Positions 1-5,401 of a stretch of 5,401 bases of DNA are shown piece by piece. The notes below the pieces were generated by a model, which did no database searches, had not been told where the DNA came from, and worked only from the letters and a program-made list of their open reading frames with translations. Source of the stretch: Anaerolineales bacterium. GTDB taxonomy: Bacteria > Chloroflexota > Anaerolineae > Anaerolineales > UBA4823. The position numbers and the translations under genes are program-made. Location of the stretch: NCBI GenBank assembly GCA_020853835.1, contig JADYYC010000136.1, positions 1-5,401 on the forward strand, in the 5' to 3' direction. Each line of letters opens with the position of its first letter. Position 1 is the stretch's first letter.

Positions 1-65
1 GTGGAAATACTCGCAGGGACAAGAGGCTCATGCACTCGAATTCATATTACTCTGGAAGCTGATAA

Positions 66-617
66 ATGATCGTAATCAAGAGATATCCAAACCGCAAGCT
101 TTACGACACCGACGCCAAACAGTACATCACCCTGGAGGGCATAGCCGAGCTGATCCGCGCCGGTCAGGAAGTCCAGGTGATCGACCACGCATCGGGCGAG
201 GACCTGACCAGCCTGACCCTGACGCAAATCATCCTCGAACAGGAGCGCAAACAAAACGGTTTTCTCTCGAATGCCTTTCTCACCGGCTTGATCCGCGACA
301 GCGAGGACCGCCTGGCAAGCTGGCAGCGCAAGCTGCGCGCGCCCCAGGGTCTGTTTCGCCATATAGATGAAGAGATACAGCTTCGCGTCCAGAGCCTGGT
401 AAAATCCGGTGAATTGACCGCGCGCGAAGGCCAGCGGTTATTGGAAAAACTGCTCAGCTTTTCTGATCCTTACAGGCACAAAGCCGAGCTGGAGGCTCAA
501 ATCGAAAAGCACCTCAACCAGCGCCAGGTGCCGACATACCAGGATATCCAGACCCTGGAAGAGCAACTGGAACAGCTAACCTCCAAACTGGAGGAAATCA
601 TCGAAAAAGACCGTTAA
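66..617 (+). CDS. PhaR-like polyhydroxyalkanoate synthesis regulator with phasin-like C-terminal tail
   Basis: This is a 183-aa cytosolic protein with no signal peptide or membrane segment. Residues 3-60 match the PHB/PHA accumulation regulator DNA-binding domain (PHB_acc_N type), whose hallmark RYPNRKLYDT is at residues 6-15, followed by the expected YITL and VIDHASGEDLT segments. In the family this domain binds DNA and PHA granules and represses phasin genes. Residues 100-181 are strongly helical and charged. SLVKSGELTAREGQRLLEKLL (about 110-130) and VPTYQDIQTLEEQLEQL (155-171) resemble the two signature stretches of PHA granule-associated proteins (phasins), the second being coiled-coil-like. 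The ATG at 66 is preceded by GGAAG at 54-58, a 7-nt spacing. The next gene starts 27 nt after the stop, so an operon is likely. The domain assignment is firm. Regulation of PHA in this organism is inferred, since no PHA synthase is in the window. Confidence 0.88.
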   Translation: MIVIKRYPNRKLYDTDAKQYITLEGIAELIRAGQEVQVIDHASGEDLTSLTLTQIILEQERKQNGFLSNAFLTGLIRDSEDRLASWQRKLRAPQGLFRHIDEEIQLRVQSLVKSGELTAREGQRLLEKLLSFSDPYRHKAELEAQIEKHLNQRQVPTYQDIQTLEEQLEQLTSKLEEIIEKDR

Positions 618-644
618 TTCACCCCATTTAGAGGTAACCAGACC

Positions 645-2684
645 ATGAAATTACTCAAGCTTGCAATATTGCTGGCGCTTGCCTTGATCGTCAGCAGCGC
701 CTGTGCGTTGTTCAACCTCACCGGTGGTGGCACGCAAACAGAAGCGCAGCAGACCGGGGCGGTTTCGACGCAGAAGCCGCAGACGGAAGCCACCTGCGTT
801 CCCCAGCGGGTCGAGCCCTGTTTCACAGCCAGCCCGGATGAGCCGGTGGAAATCAGCGGAGACATCCCATACACGTCGCCGTTCTTTATGAACACAATCT
901 CACAGCCATTTGTGCTGCTGGAGGATCAGGCCGGGTTTATCCGCAGGGATAGAGAGTTTGTCTTCAAGCTGGAGAGCCAGACCCTCGGCCCGGTTACGAT
1001 CGGCCAGGACGACAAGCTGACTTATAATCTGGCATTGCCATCCGTTCCCAACGGCACACAGGTCGATGTCGATAACAATGGCAAGGACGATCTGGGGGTG
1101 CAGGTTTTCGCGGTGGCCTACTGGTCAAACATCTGGGGCGACCCATTCCTGGAGGAAAGAGACGGCACGGGCTGGTCCACCGCCTACACCTCGACGATCG
1201 TCGATCCGGAGCAAGACAACGAGATCATTGGCGGGACGCTGGTCGTCTGGGCGCCGGACGAACACCAGGGTTTTCCCAGCGGGTTCGGCCCGGACGGGAA
1301 GCTGTTCACCGCTGACGACCCGGTCGAGCCCATCGCGGCGGGCTACAATCTGGTCGATCTCAACAGCAAGCCCTTTCGCTTCTACAAGGAGCCCCGTCCA
1401 GAGCTCACCCTTGAAGAAGGCGCGGGCGCGGTTAAGGACTTCTCCAACCTGGATTATGGCGAAGCATTTCACGAACTTTTCAAAAGGGTCTCGGTAGAGT
1501 ATCCCTTCACAGCCGAAAAAGGGATCGATTGGCCGGCCCTGGAAAAGGAGTTTCAGCCGCGTTTTGATCGTGTTTCGAGCGACCAGCAGTTTTATCGCGC
1601 CATGCGCGATTTTGCGTTCAAAATTCCCGACGGGCACGTCAACTTATCTCTCGATCGAGACGTCTTTTACGACGATTACGGCGGGGGGCTGGGCTTGGTC
1701 CTGAAGCGGTTGAGCGATGGCAAAGTGATCGCGGCGGAAGTCCTTCCCGGCCAACCCGCTGAAAAGGCGGGCATTCTTCCGGGGGCGGAAATCCGCAGCT
1801 GGAACGGAGAAACCCTGGATGCCGCCTTGAAGAAGGTCGTTCCAGGTTTTGGGCCATACTCAACCGAGCACACGCTCCAGCAGGCTCAGGTGTCGTTCCT
1901 CACCCGCATGCCTCCCCAATCTACGGTTCAAGTGAGCTTCAAGAACCCCGACAGCGCCCAGGAGCAAACCAAATCGCTCAACGCCGCGGTCGAATACGAT
2001 TCGCTCTTCAGGACGATCCCAAGCTTCAACGCCGACCCGGTCGAGCTGCCGCTCTATGGCGAGATCATGGAGGAGAGCGGTCTGGGCTACATCCGCATCA
2101 ACACCTTTAGCGACGATTACAACCTGATGGCCAGCATGTGGGATCGTTATATCAAGAACCTGATCGACAACGATGTGCGCGGGCTGGTGATCGACCTGCG
2201 GGTGAATTCGGGCGGCTCACTGGGCCTGGCGATGAATTTCGCGGGGTACTTCTTCGACCGCGAGACCATCCTGTACGAGAACCAGTACTACAACGAAAAC
2301 ACGGGCAAATTCGAACCCAATGGTTACCCCACGCGCATCCAGCCCGCCCCGCTGCACTTCAAAGGCCCGGTCGCGGTTCTGGTCAGCTCGGATTGTGTGA
2401 GCGCCTGCGAGGGGTTCGCCTACGCCATGCAGCACGACCAGCGCTCTGTCATCGTGGGGCATTACCCCACAGCAGGCGCGTTTGGCGAAGTCGGTTTGGG
2501 GCAGTACGCGCTCCCAGGCGGCTTCAAAATGCAGTTCCCAACCGGCCGTCCGGTCTCGCCCGACGGCAAGGTCGTGATCGAAGGCGTTGGCATTGCGCCC
2601 AAAATCGGCGTGCCCGTCACGCTGGAAAGCGCGCTGGGTCAGGTGGATGCGGTGCTGGAGGCCGCGGTCAAGGCTTTGAAGTAA
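645..2684 (+). CDS. Exported S41-family serine peptidase (Tricorn/C-terminal-processing type) with PDZ domain
   Basis: This is a 679-aa exported peptidase. Residues 1-20 form a signal peptide (KLLK, then a hydrophobic run to SSAC). Cys20 could be lipidated, but the lipobox is poor (Ser at -3), so ordinary cleavage is possible. Residues 25-260 are a beta-rich region of unknown role with acidic Ca-binding-like loops (DVDNNGKDD at 141-149, GPDGKLFTADDP at 215-226). Residues about 270-340 are a helical Tricorn C1-like segment ending in DGH, with His331 as candidate catalytic base. A PDZ domain spans about 345-430. The S41 core has DLRVNSGG at 517-524, the nucleophile Ser586 in CVSACE, and Glu646 in VIEGVG. 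The Lys of the CtpA/Tsp Ser-Lys dyad is absent (TAGAFG where TFGKG is expected), which favours the Ser-His-Glu chemistry of Tricorn-like members. The start has GAGGT at 631-635, 9 nt upstream of the ATG. It follows the PhaR-like gene by 27 nt. The substrate is unknown. Confidence 0.9.
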   Translation: MKLLKLAILLALALIVSSACALFNLTGGGTQTEAQQTGAVSTQKPQTEATCVPQRVEPCFTASPDEPVEISGDIPYTSPFFMNTISQPFVLLEDQAGFIRRDREFVFKLESQTLGPVTIGQDDKLTYNLALPSVPNGTQVDVDNNGKDDLGVQVFAVAYWSNIWGDPFLEERDGTGWSTAYTSTIVDPEQDNEIIGGTLVVWAPDEHQGFPSGFGPDGKLFTADDPVEPIAAGYNLVDLNSKPFRFYKEPRPELTLEEGAGAVKDFSNLDYGEAFHELFKRVSVEYPFTAEKGIDWPALEKEFQPRFDRVSSDQQFYRAMRDFAFKIPDGHVNLSLDRDVFYDDYGGGLGLVLKRLSDGKVIAAEVLPGQPAEKAGILPGAEIRSWNGETLDAALKKVVPGFGPYSTEHTLQQAQVSFLTRMPPQSTVQVSFKNPDSAQEQTKSLNAAVEYDSLFRTIPSFNADPVELPLYGEIMEESGLGYIRINTFSDDYNLMASMWDRYIKNLIDNDVRGLVIDLRVNSGGSLGLAMNFAGYFFDRETILYENQYYNENTGKFEPNGYPTRIQPAPLHFKGPVAVLVSSDCVSACEGFAYAMQHDQRSVIVGHYPTAGAFGEVGLGQYALPGGFKMQFPTGRPVSPDGKVVIEGVGIAPKIGVPVTLESALGQVDAVLEAAVKALK

Positions 2685-2913
2685 CCGAGAACTCTCTCTA
2701 GAGATATTCCTGGTCATCGAGCGCCCACAGGACCTGCAGGCGCGTTCCGCCTCTTAATGACACCGGGAGACTGTCACTCCGCCAAAGAACGGCGGCTCGC
2801 AGAGACGCAAGGTTATCGTATTGGAGTGCAGAGCCTGGCTGGAAGTTAACTTTGCATCCCTGCTTGCGCCCAAACAATGTAAGAACTGGTTTCGAAAACA
2901 GCGCCGCCTGTTG
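2685..2913. other. Convergent intergenic region
   Basis: This 229-nt spacer lies between the stops of the + strand peptidase gene and the - strand small secreted-protein gene. Its first part holds a relic of the glycoside hydrolase gene (2698-2751), which starts inside a 10-bp palindrome, TCTCTAGAGA, at 2695-2704. The rest shows no credible coding region. Two short hairpins are visible, CCGCC/GGCGG at 2779-2783 and 2791-2795, and AACAG/CTGTT at 2897-2901 and 2908-2912. The second sits directly beyond the secreted-protein stop, with four T residues following on the - strand. Both stems are only 5 bp, so I do not call either a terminator. Confidence 0.7.
2698..2751 (-). pseudogene. Relic fragment of a paralogous glycoside hydrolase gene (C-terminal domain)
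   Basis: Positions 2699-2749 align without gaps to 3902-3952, inside the intact glycoside hydrolase gene and in the same orientation; I count 45 of 51 identical bases. On the - strand the relic reads GTRLQVLWALDDQEYL and then TAG, against GTRLQVLWAIDDQEHLY (residues 454-470) in the intact protein. Of the six base differences, four are synonymous and two give I/L and H/Y exchanges, the pattern of a copy that diverged under protein-level selection before it was broken. Upstream and downstream of the 51 bp I see no further similarity, so only this scrap survives. It lies 14 nt past the peptidase stop codon. A chance match of this length, frame and strand is very unlikely. Whether it came from local duplication or from a related gene brought in from elsewhere cannot be told. 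Confidence 0.8.
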
Positions 2914-3543
2914 TTATCTCGATATTAATGGCGCAAAAGTATCGTATGTATAGTCTATCCGGAAGGAAATAAATGCAACATCACTACTTGGCGGCATAAA
3001 AATTTCAACCCAGTACGCTTTATTTTGCAGATCGATTACGGGGTTAATGATTGTCGTGTCCGTTAGCACCCTGACAGAAGGTTGGGCGCCGCTGGAATCG
3101 ACCCGCGCGATCTGTTGTATACCTGTACCATCTATGTTCACCTCTGCGAGAACAGCCCACATATTCCTATTTGCAGCGGGATCGTTATCAACAATCCAAA
3201 CGCTAAACTGTGTGATTGTGGCGCCATGGGGCAGATCAACTGGCGATTCATAAGCATGGGAAGTAATCGAATCGGGGTTATAAAGCCTTACTCCGTTCCA
3301 CGCTATTGGAACCGAATAATTTGGCCAGGGGCTGAAGCCCATCGCATTTCTGCTGTAGAACCCCGGGCCGCCTGCCACGGTTGCCATCACACCCGCTTGA
3401 GATGTCTCCGCTCCATTACCGCCAGTGGAAGCAGCGTCAGGAGTTGGACGCTGAGCTATTGTCGTCAGCGTCGGCGGAAAGACAAAAAGCAGCGTCAGAA
3501 CTACAAAAATCAACATAAAGGGCGCGATACGTTTTGTGCTCAT
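2914..3543 (-). CDS. Small secreted beta-rich protein of unknown function
   Basis: This is a 209-aa protein. Residues 1-31 are a Sec signal peptide: STKR, a hydrophobic core (APFMLIFVVLTLLFVF), then TTIAQ as a likely cleavage region. A Ser/Thr/Gly/Ala-rich linker runs over about 32-60. The rest is predicted beta-rich and cysteine-free. The segment from VDLPHGATITQFSVWIVDND (102-121) through ARVDSSGA (147-153), DTTIINPVIDLQNKAYWVEI (162-181) and FRIDYTY (194-200) has the layout 'LP.GATIT - ssGA - DTTI..P.ID..N..Y.V - i.Y', which I associate with an unnamed jelly-roll-like module common in secreted proteins of Chloroflexota and similar bacteria. Carbohydrate or surface binding is only a guess. 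The ATG at 3543 is supported by GGAG at 3550-3553 with 6-nt spacing. It lies 246 nt downstream of the glycoside hydrolase on the same strand, far enough to have its own promoter. It is visibly more AT-rich than its neighbours, which may indicate recent acquisition. Confidence 0.75.
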   Translation of the reverse strand: MSTKRIAPFMLIFVVLTLLFVFPPTLTTIAQRPTPDAASTGGNGAETSQAGVMATVAGGPGFYSRNAMGFSPWPNYSVPIAWNGVRLYNPDSITSHAYESPVDLPHGATITQFSVWIVDNDPAANRNMWAVLAEVNIDGTGIQQIARVDSSGAQPSVRVLTDTTIINPVIDLQNKAYWVEIFMPPSSDVAFISFRIDYTYDTFAPLISR

Positions 3544-3789
3544 GTTATGCTCCTATATAGTGTATAAAAGATGGATGGTTTGTGGCTGCGTAAACAGCAG
3601 GGGGCTTCGGTCAATTACCGCTAATCCAATAGCCAATGTATCGTCTAAAATGCACGCCTTGAGAACCTCATTGGCTACTTATAAGATCGAACTTCTCATA
3701 TTATCATATCATATTATTTCGTGTTTGCAATCCAACCTGCTCAAATTCAATAGCCCGAGAAACAGAACAGAAGTGACCGAAACCCCTTG
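3544..3789 (-). other. AT-rich intergenic region, probable promoter region of the small secreted-protein gene
   Basis: This 246-nt spacer lies between two - strand genes. It is clearly AT-rich in the middle: I count 18 G or C in the 60 bases 3661-3720. It contains a 9-bp direct repeat, TCATATTAT, twice with 4 nt between, in about 3696-3717, and a 9-bp inverted repeat (listed separately). Close to the downstream ATG the - strand carries TATACA (3561-3566), a possible -10 element, but no well-spaced -35 box is evident. No credible ORF or clear terminator for the upstream hydrolase gene is seen. Confidence 0.5.
3630..3677. repeat. 9-bp inverted repeat upstream of the small secreted-protein gene
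   Basis: TAGCCAATG at 3630-3638 and CATTGGCTA at 3669-3677 are perfect inverted copies separated by 30 nt. They lie 87-134 nt upstream of the ATG at 3543. The dyad could be an operator or a cruciform, but arms of this length arise by chance in a spacer of this size with appreciable probability. Confidence 0.4.
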
Positions 3790-5310
3790 TCAATTCCCCC
3801 ATTCAATGTAAACCGGCTGGCGGGTTACGCTCACCCCGCCGGTCGAGCTGAGGGGCTCCCCAAACATATCAAAAACCGCTTGAGGAGCCTGTTCGGGTTT
3901 ATAGAGATGTTCCTGATCATCGATAGCCCAAAGAACCTGCAGGCGCGTTCCGTCCCGCACAAACTCGTAGCCGCGAACGCCGGAGATCTCGTTCAGCGGG
4001 CGCGCATAGCTCGCCCCAGCTAGAAAGCCCGCGTTGAACTGGTACGCCCGAAACGCCCGGTTCGGAACCCCCCTCTCCGCCAGCGCGGTGCCGCGCCAGC
4101 CGCCCAGGCTGTACCAGACGTTCGCCCACAGGCCTTCCGCAAGGGCGGTCGTGTTCGCCTGGGCGGCGTAGGCGGCTTTGGTCAGCTCGAATTCGGCGCT
4201 CCTGCAAATTGGGCTGTCGTCAAGGTCGGGACACAACAGTCCGGCTTCGCTGTTGATCAGGAATTTGCCCGAGGCCTGGTAAGCCGCCAGCAGGCTGCGG
4301 ATGTAGCGCGCCTTGGCGGTCAGCACCGGTCCTGTGCTGTTCCAGTTGCTGTTCCAGTTCGGATTGCCGTACTCCTGATAACCCGAATAATAGTCGTAGG
4401 CGTGGAAACTGATCCCGTCGAAAAAAGCTGCGCCGCCGCTGCGCAGAACGCCCTCCAGATACTGGGCTGGCTTGCAATTCTTGCCCTCCGGCGGGTTGAC
4501 CGGATCGCAATCCATCAGAAGGCCCCCGACCAGCACCTGGGCATCCGGGTTTGCGGATTTTATGGCGGGATAGACCTGGGAAAGGACCTGCGCATAATAA
4601 CCGCCGCCGTAAAAGGGGTCGGATGAATCGCCCCAGCAGCCAAACGGGCTTTCAGGCGGGAGCTCGGCCGGGTCGACGTCCGGTTCGTTTCCGATCTCCC
4701 AGTAACGGACGCGGTACGGCGCACGGCTGTAGCGCTGCACCGCGTCGTGCAGAAACTGCGCAAACGCCATGATCCGGGCTTCGGAGACCGCGCTGCAGGG
4801 GTAACCGGGCGTCTTTTGAGCCCAGCCCGGCGTCCCGCGCACGATGACGATCTGCTCCAGGCCGTGCTGAGCCGCCGCCTGCAGCTCCGCTTCAAAGCCT
4901 TCAACCGCAGCCCAGTCGCGCTGTCCTTGGCTGGGTTCAACGGCGGCCCAGTTCAAAGCGTTCCGGCGCACCCAGTGCGCGCCGGCCTGCACCGTCAACT
5001 CGAGCGCCCCAGCGTCCGCGTAATCCAGCTCGATCCCCGGGATGGGAAATGGCGGCGCCTGGGGGAGGGGCACCGGCAGGCTTGGCGCGGTGGCAAGCGA
5101 AGCCGCCGGAGCGGAGGGCGCCGCGGATGGCATTTCCGTCTCAACCGAACTAACCAGCGGTGTATGGCCCGGAAGCGGGTTCAGGGTAGGGACGTCCAGC
5201 GCCCCGCTGCCGGGCTGGTTCGCCCCGCCGCAACCCGCGCACAGGATCAACAGGCCGGCCCATAACCAAGAAGAGAGGAACAATCGCGGCGCAGTTCGCT
5301 TTGAGGCCAT
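3790..5310 (-). CDS. Lipoprotein glycoside hydrolase, clan GH-A type (GH39/GH5-like TIM barrel)
   Basis: This is a 506-aa predicted surface-anchored glycosidase. Residues 1-27 are a lipoprotein signal (SKR, hydrophobic core, LILCAGC with Cys27 lipidated), followed by a Pro/Ala/Ser-rich linker to about 87. The (beta/alpha)8 barrel spans about 90-410. It shows WVRRNALNW (113-121), the strand-4 motif WEIGNEP with acid/base Glu209, SFHAY with His303, the strand-7 motif INSEAG with nucleophile Glu355, and NVWYSL with Trp399 at strand 8. A beta-sandwich domain runs from about 435 to the end (PVYIEW). Six cysteines near the active-site loops (172, 225, 268, 279, 360, 369) look paired. The ATG at 5310 was chosen over a TTG 13 codons upstream because GGAGG lies 5 nt before it, the TTG overlaps the previous gene's stop, and the signal peptide fits better. 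The substrate is unknown: a plant or microbial polysaccharide, or the organism's own exopolymer. The exact GH family is uncertain. Confidence 0.85.
   Translation of the reverse strand: MASKRTAPRLFLSSWLWAGLLILCAGCGGANQPGSGALDVPTLNPLPGHTPLVSSVETEMPSAAPSAPAASLATAPSLPVPLPQAPPFPIPGIELDYADAGALELTVQAGAHWVRRNALNWAAVEPSQGQRDWAAVEGFEAELQAAAQHGLEQIVIVRGTPGWAQKTPGYPCSAVSEARIMAFAQFLHDAVQRYSRAPYRVRYWEIGNEPDVDPAELPPESPFGCWGDSSDPFYGGGYYAQVLSQVYPAIKSANPDAQVLVGGLLMDCDPVNPPEGKNCKPAQYLEGVLRSGGAAFFDGISFHAYDYYSGYQEYGNPNWNSNWNSTGPVLTAKARYIRSLLAAYQASGKFLINSEAGLLCPDLDDSPICRSAEFELTKAAYAAQANTTALAEGLWANVWYSLGGWRGTALAERGVPNRAFRAYQFNAGFLAGASYARPLNEISGVRGYEFVRDGTRLQVLWAIDDQEHLYKPEQAPQAVFDMFGEPLSSTGGVSVTRQPVYIEWGN
4336..4359 (-). 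repeat. 12-bp perfect tandem duplication inside the glycoside hydrolase gene
   Basis: The unit GCTGTTCCAGTT occurs twice head to tail at 4336-4347 and 4348-4359 (+ strand). It encodes NWNS-NWNS in the loop after the strand-6 SFHAY motif, near the predicted active-site cleft. Being in frame, it adds four residues without harm to the reading frame, and probably arose by replication slippage. Confidence 0.9.
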
Positions 5311-5315
5311 TTTAT

Positions 5316-5320
5316 CCTCC
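5316..5320 (-). promoter_or_regulatory. Shine-Dalgarno site that sets the glycoside hydrolase start
   Basis: On the - strand GGAGG is followed by ATAAA and then the ATG at 5310, a near-ideal 5-nt spacing. The alternative TTG start at 5349 has no such site and overlaps the stop codon of the preceding reading frame. Confidence 0.85.
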
Positions 5321-5345
5321 TGCCGGCTGACAGACCCAGCTTTCC

Positions 5346-5401
5346 TCAAACGCCGGTGAAGTACAGGCGGATCCCCGCCAGAGAGAGCAAGTTGATAACC
5401 A
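5346..5401 (-). CDS. C-terminal end of an upstream gene, possibly a membrane protein (partial)
   Basis: The - strand reading frame entering from the window edge encodes VINLLSLAGIRLYFTGV and then TGA at 5348-5346. The piece is hydrophobic with a basic residue, as at the end of a membrane protein. Fourteen of its 17 complete sense codons end in G or C, as expected for a real gene here. It ends 35 nt before the glycoside hydrolase ATG and shares its strand, so the two are probably co-transcribed. Only 17 residues are visible; I do not recognise the family and name no function. Confidence 0.5.
   Translation of the reverse strand, partial: VINLLSLAGIRLYFTGV

Noticed and set aside
1..69. An open + strand frame from the window edge ending in TGA at 67-69, overlapping the ATG of the PhaR-like gene (ATGA), which could suggest a coupled upstream gene.
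   Set aside because: Only 6 of its 22 codons end in G or C, unlike the genes here, and the peptide resembles nothing I know. It reads as a leader region.
42..362. A 106-codon - strand frame opposite the PhaR-like gene.
   Set aside because: It lies almost wholly within a gene with a clear domain match, and is a shadow of its codon pattern.
1125..1637. A 170-codon - strand frame inside the peptidase gene, and a similar 187-codon + strand frame at 2138-2701.
   Set aside because: Both overlap well-supported peptidase sequence, including catalytic motifs, and their products are Arg-rich and low in recognisable structure.
2779..2795. A CCGCC/GGCGG hairpin as a terminator for the peptidase operon.
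   Set aside because: The stem is only 5 bp, no T tract follows, and it is about 95 nt beyond the stop.
2897..2912. An AACAG/CTGTT hairpin as a terminator of the small secreted-protein gene.
   Set aside because: It is well placed just past the stop and followed by a few T residues on the - strand, but the 5-bp, AT-containing stem is too weak to call.
2685..3789. An insertion sequence or other transposable element explaining the relic and the AT-rich gene.
   Set aside because: I found no transposase reading frame, terminal inverted repeats or target-site duplication in this stretch.
5311..5349. A TTG start at 5349 that would lengthen the glycoside hydrolase by 13 residues.
   Set aside because: The TTG overlaps the stop of the preceding frame and lacks a ribosome binding site, while the ATG at 5310 has GGAGG at ideal spacing and begins a standard lipoprotein signal.

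Overview
The window suggests a moderately GC-rich bacterium, most likely a Chloroflexota (Anaerolineae-like) lineage. This is inferred from the style of the proteins: a PhaR-type N-terminal domain joined to a phasin-like helical tail, a Tricorn-like S41 peptidase with a Cys-flanked serine, and several secreted or lipid-anchored proteins with low-complexity linkers. No rRNA or marker gene is present to prove it.

Layout. Positions 1-65 look non-coding. On the + strand, a short cytosolic PHA-regulator-like gene (66-617) is followed 27 nt later by an exported S41-family serine peptidase (645-2684); the two are probably co-transcribed. The rest of the window reads on the - strand: a C-terminal scrap of an upstream gene (5346-5401), a lipoprotein glycoside hydrolase of clan GH-A type (3790-5310), an AT-rich spacer (3544-3789), and a small secreted beta-rich protein of unknown function (2914-3543). 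The S41 gene and the small secreted gene converge on a 229-nt spacer (2685-2913).

Most notable observation. The convergent spacer begins with about 51 bp that match an internal part of the glycoside hydrolase's C-terminal domain, 45 of 51 bases identical and in the same orientation. Translated, it gives 16 codons with only two amino-acid differences and then a stop. I read it as the relic of a second, paralogous copy of the hydrolase lost by deletion or rearrangement. The small, more AT-rich secreted-protein gene lies between the relic and the surviving copy, so this part of the window has probably been rearranged.

How the genes may work together. Three of the four complete proteins act outside the cytoplasm: a peptidase, a predicted polysaccharide hydrolase, and a secreted beta-rich protein that may bind a surface or carbohydrate. 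That suggests an envelope or extracellular-polymer role. The PHA-regulator-like protein is the only cytosolic one, and its link to the peptidase is positional only. I see no CRISPR array, tRNA, rRNA, transposase or defence system, and no convincing evidence of a wholly new system.
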